Shown here piece by piece: positions 1 to 5,039 of a stretch of 15,089 bases of DNA; positions within the stretch are counted from its first letter, which is position 1, and each line of letters begins with the position of its first letter. Source of the stretch: Coriobacteriales bacterium (GTDB lineage: Bacteria; Actinomycetota; Coriobacteriia; Coriobacteriales; UBA8131). The position numbers and the translations under genes are program-made. The stretch is taken from positions 1 to 15,089 of the forward strand of contig JAISUQ010000025.1 in assembly GCA_031272005.1 (NCBI GenBank). Direction: 5' to 3'. Below the pieces are notes generated by a model that ran no database searches, was not told where the DNA came from, and was given only the letters and a program-made list of their open reading frames with translations.

Positions 1-22
1 CAATACTACCTTGCTCCACGCT

Positions 23-51
23 GAAACGGCCCATCACGGGCCGTTTCTTTT
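23..51 (+). terminator. Intrinsic terminator of an upstream plus-strand gene
   Basis: A perfect 10-bp stem (GAAACGGCCC / GGGCCGTTTC) with a 5-nt loop is followed directly by TTTT, the layout of a Rho-independent terminator read on the plus strand. The gene it ends lies outside the window. Read on the minus strand there is no U tract after the stem. Confidence 0.85.
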
Positions 52-206
52 GTGAAATGCTATTTATGCCGCCTCACCAGCAGTTATGTCATATTTCTTT
101 CCACAGAAACTACCGAAGAACCCCTTTTTGTACCCTTTTTGAGGGTTTCGGGTGGCTCAGTGAATCAGAGCAAGACGGCATACAAGCCTCTGACCTGCTG
201 ATGTAC
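52..206. other. Non-coding stretch downstream of tRNA-Pro
   Basis: No complete gene is visible. Two near-identical CCCTTTTTG-type tracts lie at about 122-141. On the minus strand a 30-codon open frame (156 to 64, ending TAA) has no start codon but reads like a plausible protein tail (KKGFFGSFCGKKYD, then ITAGEAA). Because it begins just past a stop codon and sits at the 3' flank of a tRNA, it could be the remnant of a mobile-element gene. This is weak inference; it may equally be chance. Confidence 0.3.
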
Positions 207-283
207 TGGTCGGGGTGACTGGATTTGAACCAGCGACCCTCTGCTCCCAAAGCAGATGCGCTACCAAGCTGCGCTACACCCCG
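207..283 (-). tRNA. tRNA-Pro (anticodon UGG)
   Basis: On the minus strand the 77-nt sequence folds as a standard cloverleaf. The 7-bp acceptor stem is CGGGGTG/CACCCCG. The anticodon stem CTGCT/AGCAG encloses loop TTTGGGA with anticodon TGG. The T arm contains GGTTCAAATCC. The discriminator is A and the 3' CCA is encoded. The UGG anticodon reads CCA and CCG, and by wobble other proline codons. Confidence 0.96.
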
Positions 284-306
284 ACTTGCGCGAGAAGCGA
301 GGTCTC

Positions 307-312
307 ATTATA
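307..312 (-). promoter_or_regulatory. Likely -10 element for tRNA-Pro
   Basis: A consensus TATAAT on the minus strand lies 24 nt before the tRNA 5' end and just after the stop codon of the membrane protein gene. It would place the start of transcription close to the mature tRNA end. No good -35 hexamer is seen at 16-18 bp, so the assignment rests on the -10 and its position. Confidence 0.5.
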
Positions 313-316
313 ACGT

Positions 317-1021
317 TTATTGGGGCTTTGTGCAGTTAATCCGCAAGCCTATTTGCGCGTAAAGCGCGTTGTAGTCGCTGGTCGCCTGGGCGATCAGGCC
401 GTCTGCCTTGCCGCACCGCGGTGCGCTGAGGGGGCAGAGCTTGTGGCAGATCGTGCAGGTAAATCCTGCCAGATACTCGTCGAGGGTCGGCGTGCCGCCG
501 GAGATCTCCGGACTCTGCTGGCTGGGGGCGGTGCTGTTGTCCGGCACGGTGCTGCTGTCTGGAGCGGCGGCTGATGACGACCCGGATGCCGCGTTGGAGC
601 TGCGGTATCCCTTGCCCTTGGAGCCGCGGCCGTAGCCGCCAGACTGGCTGTCGCCGGCCTGCGGTGTGGCGGCGCTACCAGCAGCACCACTGCCCGAAGC
701 TTCCCCCTCCGCCACAGCGCTGCTTGACACGTTGTTTGCGCTGGCGCTTGTAGCAGGGGAGATGTTGGCATAAAGGGGGAAGAGGGCGGCCACTAGCTCC
801 GGTTTTGCGGAGAATACCATGCCAAAGGTGCTCATCGCCACAATTGCGCAGACGGATACTACGGCAAACGCCTGGCGGACAACTACCAGGCGCCCTGGAG
901 TCAGCGCCCGCTTGAATACAGCCGTGATGTAGCGCCAATGCATGACGACATGGATCAGGACGACAATACCGCAGGCATAGGACGCCCATTTATGCAACGC
1001 GTAAACTAAGTCCGTGTGCAC
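317..1021 (-). CDS. DUF4405-like two-helix membrane cytochrome with Cys-rich C-terminus
   Basis: A 234-residue protein. Helix 1 (about 5-29) carries the histidine pattern H10-K-W, H24 and H28-W that recalls the haem-ligating first helix of DUF4405/cytochrome b561-like proteins; helix 2 spans about 45-72. A low-complexity Ser/Ala/Gly segment (about 90-175) follows, then a compact end with C189-x2-C192-H193-x2-C196-x6-C203 and C230. The CxxCH could bind c-type haem, or the four cysteines an Fe-S cluster or zinc. This end probably lies outside the membrane. The GTG start is chosen because an in-frame stop lies 33 nt upstream and no later Met precedes helix 1; there is no clear ribosome binding site. 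It lies 33 nt after the glycosylase gene and is probably co-transcribed with it. Function is unproven; electron transfer is the best guess. Confidence 0.7.
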   Translation of the reverse strand: MHTDLVYALHKWASYACGIVVLIHVVMHWRYITAVFKRALTPGRLVVVRQAFAVVSVCAIVAMSTFGMVFSAKPELVAALFPLYANISPATSASANNVSSSAVAEGEASGSGAAGSAATPQAGDSQSGGYGRGSKGKGYRSSNAASGSSSAAAPDSSTVPDNSTAPSQQSPEISGGTPTLDEYLAGFTCTICHKLCPLSAPRCGKADGLIAQATSDYNALYAQIGLRINCTKPQ

Positions 1022-1054
1022 GGGGATCAGGTTTGGCGCGACAATGGCACAATA

Positions 1055-1573
1055 CTAACATCTTGACCTGATATACCGTCCGACTTGCGACCACAGCTCG
1101 GCAAACTCCGGCCTGGCCTGCTGCGCGCGGTTGGCGGGGCTGGTTGACGGCAGATACGCCGCCTGCATGCCGGCTTCCTGCGCGGCCAGCTCATTGAACA
1201 GCCTGGTCGCCGTGCGGCCAGTGGTGAATATCGCGCCGATACGCGAGTTTTCAATAATCGGCTTGAAGCGGTTGGCCACCGGATTGGTAATGCTGGCGTC
1301 CGCCGCGCCTTCGATGTCACAGGAGTGCAGCACGTCCCATAAGGCGACGTGGTTCTCCAGCAAAAAGGCGGTCTTATCGGCTTTGGTGGCGCCAGGGGGC
1401 AGCGGCTCTGCGCCCAGCGAGCGTGCCAGCACGCTCCAAAAGCAGTTCTGCGGATGCCCAAAGTAGAACCCTTCCTGCCGTGAGCGCGGAGAGGGGAAGG
1501 TGCCCAGCAGCAGCACCTGCGAATGCCCGTCGTAGACCGGCGGCCAGGGATGTTCCCAATGTGCCATGGTCAT
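1055..1573 (-). CDS. DNA-deoxyinosine (hypoxanthine) glycosylase, UDG superfamily family 6
   Basis: This 172-residue protein removes deaminated bases (hypoxanthine in this family) from DNA as the first step of base-excision repair, leaving an abasic site. The family-defining N-terminal motif is clear: LLLGTFPSPRSR (21-32) followed by GFYFGHPQNCFW (35-46), where N43 matches the Asn reported as critical in family 6 enzymes. The C-terminal LPSTSPAN (141-148) matches the second conserved motif. Length is normal for the family. ATG lies 3 nt after the stop of the HxlR gene, so translation is probably coupled; a second ATG two codons later is also possible. Its location behind a regulator suggests inducible expression. 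Confidence 0.9.
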   Translation of the reverse strand: MTMAHWEHPWPPVYDGHSQVLLLGTFPSPRSRQEGFYFGHPQNCFWSVLARSLGAEPLPPGATKADKTAFLLENHVALWDVLHSCDIEGAADASITNPVANRFKPIIENSRIGAIFTTGRTATRLFNELAAQEAGMQAAYLPSTSPANRAQQARPEFAELWSQVGRYIRSRC

Positions 1574-1576
1574 ATC

Positions 1577-1960
1577 TCAGGACGCAGCATAGTCGCAGTT
1601 CTGGCATTTTCGGGCGGCTTTATCGCTGGCTCCTTTGTGAAAGCCGCTGGACCATTTGCAGATTACTTGCAGGATGGGAACAACCGATGCGCCCTTCTCG
1701 GTCAAAGCGTATTCAACACGCGGCGGGATCTCGTCGTATTGCTGGCGGCCGACTATGCCATCGCTGATCAGCTGCTTCAGGGCGGCGGATAATACCGGGT
1801 CGGTGATGTCGGTCATCTCTGCACGGATCTCGCTGTACCTTGGCGTTGAGCCGTCGGCCAACACGCAGATGATGCGCGACTTCCATTTGCCGCCAAAAAC
1901 ATCCAGACCATATTCCAAAGGGCAGCGGATTTCTTTTTCCAGCTTCGCCTTGTACGCCAC
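1577..1960 (-). CDS. HxlR-family winged-helix transcriptional regulator
   Basis: A 127-residue protein with the typical HxlR core: CPLEYGLDVFGGKWKSRII (13-31) forms the first helices, LSAALKQLISDGIV is the recognition region, and YALTEKG is the wing. HxlR regulators bind DNA as dimers and some sense electrophiles or oxidants through cysteines. Here C13 sits at the usual N-terminal sensing position, and an extra CQNC motif (119-122) near the C-terminus might bind metal or form a disulfide. Start is GTG, with GGGG a few nt upstream. It is the first gene of a run with the glycosylase and membrane protein. Two small palindromes overlap its promoter, consistent with autoregulation (inference). Confidence 0.92.
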   Translation of the reverse strand: MAYKAKLEKEIRCPLEYGLDVFGGKWKSRIICVLADGSTPRYSEIRAEMTDITDPVLSAALKQLISDGIVGRQQYDEIPPRVEYALTEKGASVVPILQVICKWSSGFHKGASDKAARKCQNCDYAAS

Positions 1961-2003
1961 AATGACCCCATTCGGTTTTACGCGCTCTACTCAACTATGT
2001 TTT

Positions 2004-2036
2004 AGCAAGTTGCTGAACAAATTATAAGTCACTTAT
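2004..2036 (-). promoter_or_regulatory. Promoter of the HxlR operon with two overlapping palindromes
   Basis: A perfect TATAAT lies on the minus strand at 2026-2021, upstream of the HxlR start. The best -35 (TTGAAC at 2053-2048) has a long 21-bp spacer, so the promoter may need an activator or rely on the -10. Two exact palindromes flank the -10: ATAAGTCACTTAT (2024-2036) and AGCAAGTTGCT (2004-2014). They sit in the spacer and near the expected transcription start, where HxlR-type repressors bind. Operator function is inferred. Confidence 0.5.
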
Positions 2037-2152
2037 TGAGCCCCATTGTTCAACAACAGCACCCCCAAATCAGGTTCGCCCGGCCATAGGAAGTTGACAG
2101 ATAGAGCCGTCCCCGCTTCTGGGGATGGGCTATTTCAGGGACATTCGGGGGC

Positions 2153-2181
2153 TTGACGGGTGGGCGTGTTGGGTGCACAAT
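2153..2181 (+). promoter_or_regulatory. Promoter of the SOS operon
   Basis: TTGACG (2153-2158) and CACAAT (2176-2181) are separated by 17 bp. Transcription would start near 2188, inside the LexA box that follows. This leaves a leader of about 65 nt before the first gene. Confidence 0.55.
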
Positions 2182-2183
2182 AA

Positions 2184-2197
2184 CGAACACATGTTCG
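2184..2197 (+). promoter_or_regulatory. LexA (SOS) box
   Basis: CGAACACATGTTCG is an exact match to the Gram-positive LexA/DinR operator, CGAAC-N4-GTTCG with a purine/pyrimidine-symmetric centre. It overlaps the predicted transcription start of the operon that encodes a small protein, SRAP and Y-family polymerase, so LexA binding would block initiation until RecA-stimulated LexA cleavage. No other copy with this orientation was found in the window. Confidence 0.9.
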
Positions 2198-2254
2198 GTG
2201 TGATGACGTTGACGTGGTGGCGCGGCGATTCGTCGGAGGCGCTGGAGGCGTCTG

Positions 2255-2542
2255 GTGGTTCAGGGTATTCAAAGGAGACAGAAGCGCTATGTGGAGGTCA
2301 TCTCCCGCACCGGCACGGACGGGCGGGTGCTGCCGCTGGCCGTGGTCTGGGAGGATGGCCGCACCTTTGCCGTCGACCGCGTCGTCGACATGCGTCGCGC
2401 CGCCTCGCTGAAGGTCGGCGGTACCGGCGTGCGCTACATCTGCGAGATAATGGGGACGCGCACCTTTCTCTACTACGAAGACCCCTTATGGTTTGTGGAG
2501 GAGAAGGTGCCGCCGGAGGAGCCACTGGTAATTGGCGGCTGA
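2255..2542 (+). CDS. Small uncharacterised protein of the LexA-controlled operon
   Basis: A 95-residue soluble protein with no signal peptide or membrane segment. The conserved-looking core runs KRYVEVISRT (9-18), then WEDGRTFAVDRVVDMRRAASLK and GTGVRYICEIMG, then a short basic/aromatic end ending in WFVEE. The alternating pattern suggests a small beta-barrel or SH3-like fold. From memory it resembles short proteins found next to Y-family polymerase genes in Clostridia and, more distantly, the DUF6504 proteins near actinobacterial mutasome genes; neither has a known function. The GTG start has GGAGG six nt upstream. As the first gene after the LexA box it should be DNA-damage induced. A role as polymerase accessory factor is inference only. 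Confidence 0.75.
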   Translation: MVQGIQRRQKRYVEVISRTGTDGRVLPLAVVWEDGRTFAVDRVVDMRRAASLKVGGTGVRYICEIMGTRTFLYYEDPLWFVEEKVPPEEPLVIGG

Positions 2543-2642
2543 ACCAGCGGCCGGAGCCACTGCCGCCCTCGCCGGAGCTGAATTGGCGGCTGAACTGGCG
2601 GTTTAGCAGGCGGTCGGGCCAGCGTTGGATTGGAGGCTTGGA

Positions 2643-3362
2643 ATGTGCGGACGCTATGTGATTTATACAGCGGATGACCTCTCGGCGATGCGCGACATCG
2701 TGGCCGAGGCCGAGCGGCGGGCGCAGGAAAAGGAGCCCGGCTGCAGCGTCAAGACCGGCGAGATCTTTCCCACCGATGTGGTTCCGGTGCAGATTGCCGC
2801 TGCGGCCACCGACACCGCCGTTGCCGTGAGCCAGGCTTTGGCCCCAACCCCAACCCCAACCCCAATCCCAGCTCCGGGCGCTGCTGCGGCCTCACCGCTG
2901 GCCATCGCACAATCCCAGCTTGAAGCCTGGCCGATGAGCTGGGGGTTTCCTGGCTTCAAGGGCAAGGGCGTGATTTTCAACGCCCGCATCGAGCAAGCCC
3001 TGGAGAAGCCCTTCTGGCGCGAAAGCCTGCTGCAGCGGCGCTGCGTGGTGCCCACCAGCGGCTTCTACGAGTGGCAGCATGGCGGCCCGGATGACAAACG
3101 CCGCTACCACTTCACCCTGCCAGGTGAGCCTGTCCTCTATCTGGCCGGCATCTACAAGGCCTTCGACGACGAGCATCAGCCCACTCATCACCGATGTCCG
3201 CGTCAGCGTTTCTCCATCCTGACAACCGCTCCCAATGCTTCTGTGCGCGACATCCATAATCGGATGCCGGTGGTACTGCGCGGTCACGAACTGGAGGAAT
3301 GGCTGCAAGGTGACCCACTGGCCTTCGCCGACCGTAGCGCCGTTTTACTGGAGAGGGCATGA
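2643..3362 (+). CDS. SOS response-associated (SRAP) protein, YedK/HMCES family
   Basis: A 239-residue protein that forms a covalent thiazolidine crosslink with abasic sites in single-stranded DNA, protecting them from breakage. ATG is chosen over an upstream in-frame TTG because it has GGAGG at 6 nt and exposes Cys2 after Met removal (MCGRY), which the chemistry requires. The other active-site residues are present: N113 (in FNARIEQ), E143 (SGFYEW) and H205 (IHNRMPV). N113 and E143 are shifted by 38 residues from E. coli YedK N75 and E105, which fits an insertion of Ala/Pro-rich sequence around residues 50-95, including PTPTPTPIP encoded by four exact CCCCAA repeats. It shares a 4-nt overlap (ATGA) with the polymerase gene, so the two are translationally coupled. 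Confidence 0.93.
   Translation: MCGRYVIYTADDLSAMRDIVAEAERRAQEKEPGCSVKTGEIFPTDVVPVQIAAAATDTAVAVSQALAPTPTPTPIPAPGAAAASPLAIAQSQLEAWPMSWGFPGFKGKGVIFNARIEQALEKPFWRESLLQRRCVVPTSGFYEWQHGGPDDKRRYHFTLPGEPVLYLAGIYKAFDDEHQPTHHRCPRQRFSILTTAPNASVRDIHNRMPVVLRGHELEEWLQGDPLAFADRSAVLLERA
2842..2865 (+). repeat. (CCCCAA)4 tandem hexamer inside the SRAP gene
   Basis: Four exact CCCCAA units encode Pro-Thr repeats. The minus strand reads (TTGGGG)4, four G4 tracts separated by TT, which is a textbook G-quadruplex-forming sequence identical in unit to a ciliate telomere repeat. It lies in the low-complexity insertion of the protein, away from catalytic residues. Confidence 0.9.
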
Positions 3363-4816
3363 GCGCTTTTTGGCATCCGCCCAACCCCGGAGGCTCACCA
3401 AAACCTGAAAGCCTGCCCGGCCCCGGAGGCCTGTCCGGCCTCGGAGCCTCGCCCGGCCCCGGAGGCCCGCTCGGCCCCGGAGGCCTGCCCGGCCCCGGAG
3501 CCTCGCTCGCCCCGCGGAGTTTATCCAGACCAAAGGGCCCGCTCAACCGCCAGATCCTCCATGTCGATATGAACTGCTTCTATGCGGCGGTGGAGCTGCT
3601 GCACCGCCCGGAGCTCAGAGGCCGGCCGGTGGTGGTCGGTGGTCATGAAGAGATGCGCCACGGTATTGTGCTGGCCAAGAACCTGATCGCCAAGCGCTTC
3701 GGTATCCAGACCGGCATGAGCCTGGTGGAGGCTCGCCAGCAGTGTCCCGAGCTGGTGACCATTCCGCCGGACTATCACCTCTACATGGAGTTCTCCCGTC
3801 TGGCCCGGGCCATCTACTACGACTATACCGACCTGGTGGAGCCCTTCGGCCCGGATGAGGCCTGGCTGGATGTCACCGGCAGCGTGCATCTGTGGGGCAA
3901 CGACTCCCGGCTGATTGCCGAAGAGATCTCTGAGCGGGTCAAGGCCGAGTTGGGCGTGTCGGTCTCCGTGGGTCTGAGCTGGAACAAGATCTTCGCCAAG
4001 TTTGGCAGCGACTACCGCAAGCCCGATGCCGTGACCATCATCACGCCGGAGAACTACCGCCAGATTGTCTGGACGGCGCCGGTGGGCGAGCTGCTCTATG
4101 TAGGCCGGGCCACCCGCAACAAGCTGGCGGCCTCGGCCATCCACACCATCGGCGAGCTGGCCTGCGAGGACGAGCGGCTGTTGCGCAACAAGTTCGGCAA
4201 GATTGGCCCGATGCTGCAGCTGTTTGCCCAGGGTGGCGACATCACCCCGGTCAAGGTGTTGGATCCGCAAAGCTCCACGGTGGATTACGAGATCAAGTCC
4301 ATCGGCAACGGCCTGACCGCCCCGCACGACATCGTCGACGAGCGCGACGGCCGGCTGCTGGTCTCCCTGCTCAGCGAGTCGGTGGCTCAACGCCTGCGCG
4401 AGCAGCGGCTCAAGGCCCGCACCATCTGCATCACCGTGCGCGACAGCGCCGACCTCTCCTGTTACAGCCGCCAGGCGCCGCTGCCTCAGGCCACCAACAT
4501 CACCCGTGAGATCAACGCTGCGGCCTTTGCCCTGCTGGCGGCCAATGAGCCGTTGGATGGTTCGCGCCCGTTGCGCACCCTGGGCGTGCGCGCCGCCAAC
4601 CTGGTGGACGCCAATCTGCCCCAGCAGTTGAGCATCTTCGGAGACGAGCAGCAGCGCCTGGCCTTAGAGCGTCTGGACAGCACCATCGACGAGTTGCGCC
4701 GACGCTTCGGCAACAACATCGTCCGCCGGGCGGTAGCACTGGGAGATGAGCAGATGACGCCTCTGGACATCTGCCGCGACAACGTAGTCCACCCCGTAGG
4801 CTTCCTGCACCGTTGA
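3359..4816 (+). CDS. dinB: Y-family DNA polymerase IV with N-terminal hexapeptide-repeat tail
   Basis: A translesion DNA polymerase of 485 residues, compared with about 350-420 for most bacterial Pol IV. Residues 7-54 are eight Pro/Gly-rich hexapeptides; the polymerase proper starts at about 64 with QILHVDMNCFY, giving catalytic D70 and steric-gate Y75. The second metal site is D166-E167 in GPDEAWLDVTG. VSVGLSWNKIFAK (about 200-215) belongs to the palm/thumb junction, followed by helix-hairpin-helix and little-finger regions. QLSIF (423-427) is a good beta-clamp binding motif, followed by a C-terminal helix and tail. ATG overlaps the SRAP stop (ATGA) with GAGAGGG upstream, so the tail is very likely translated. 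Expression should be LexA-controlled. The symbol is by family; a UmuC/ImuB-type name is less likely because all catalytic residues are intact. Confidence 0.93.
   Translation: MSAFWHPPNPGGSPKPESLPGPGGLSGLGASPGPGGPLGPGGLPGPGASLAPRSLSRPKGPLNRQILHVDMNCFYAAVELLHRPELRGRPVVVGGHEEMRHGIVLAKNLIAKRFGIQTGMSLVEARQQCPELVTIPPDYHLYMEFSRLARAIYYDYTDLVEPFGPDEAWLDVTGSVHLWGNDSRLIAEEISERVKAELGVSVSVGLSWNKIFAKFGSDYRKPDAVTIITPENYRQIVWTAPVGELLYVGRATRNKLAASAIHTIGELACEDERLLRNKFGKIGPMLQLFAQGGDITPVKVLDPQSSTVDYEIKSIGNGLTAPHDIVDERDGRLLVSLLSESVAQRLREQRLKARTICITVRDSADLSCYSRQAPLPQATNITREINAAAFALLAANEPLDGSRPLRTLGVRAANLVDANLPQQLSIFGDEQQRLALERLDSTIDELRRRFGNNIVRRAVALGDEQMTPLDICRDNVVHPVGFLHR
3377..3520 (+). repeat. Eight 18-bp tandem units encoding a Pro/Gly hexapeptide tail
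   Basis: An exact 18-bp period runs for eight units, with consensus CTGCCCGGCCCCGGAGGC. Units three, five, six and seven are closest to consensus and the first two and last are degenerate. The peptide units read PPNPGG, SPKPES, LPGPGG, LSGLGA, SPGPGG, PLGPGG, LPGPGA and SLAPRS. The period preserves the reading frame, as expected for slippage or unequal crossing-over tolerated in a flexible tail. Confidence 0.9.
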
Positions 4817-4885
4817 CGCCCCACTGCCCCACTGCCTGCGATGGCATCAAGGAAATGCTGAGCAAGTTCCGACTTCGGAAGGCCC

Positions 4886-4965
4886 CGTAGGGGCGCAATT
4901 CATTGCGCCCTTTCTAGCAGAGCATTTTTGCAGGTCGGGAGGGCGCGATGAATCGCGCCCCTACG
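4886..4965. repeat. Nested palindromic intergenic repeat
   Basis: Two palindromes, 4886-4911 and 4940-4965, are themselves inverted copies of each other with 28 bp between (GTAGGGGCGC at the outer ends). Each contains its own hairpin (GGGCGCAA/TTGCGCCC and GGGCGCGAT/ATCGCGCCC), and the arms differ at only about two positions. The layout resembles REP/BIME-type or miniature palindromic elements. It lies between the convergent polymerase and symporter genes and could act as a bidirectional transcription or RNA-decay barrier. There is no coding potential in 4817-5039. Confidence 0.7.
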
Positions 4966-5003
4966 ACCAACCGATGCTTGGGACTTACTCAGTGTTTCCT
5001 TAA

Positions 5004-5030
5004 CAGGGGCGGGTTTGAAACCCGCCCCTG
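5004..5030. repeat. Perfect 13-bp palindrome after the symporter gene
   Basis: CAGGGGCGGGTTT and its exact complement are separated by a single G. It lies just beyond the symporter stop codon and may serve as its 3' hairpin, although no U tract follows on either strand. The core AGGGGCGGG is shared with the hairpin at 12663-12689, suggesting one intergenic repeat family. Confidence 0.7.
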
Positions 5031-5039
5031 CAACCCATA

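Noticed and set aside
2125..2661. 178-codon plus-strand open frame starting before the LexA box
   Set aside because: It begins upstream of the predicted transcription start, crosses the operator and the small-protein gene in another frame, and has random composition.
3521..4390. 289-codon minus-strand open frame inside the polymerase gene
   Set aside because: It is fully antisense to catalytic blocks of Pol IV and has no ribosome binding site.
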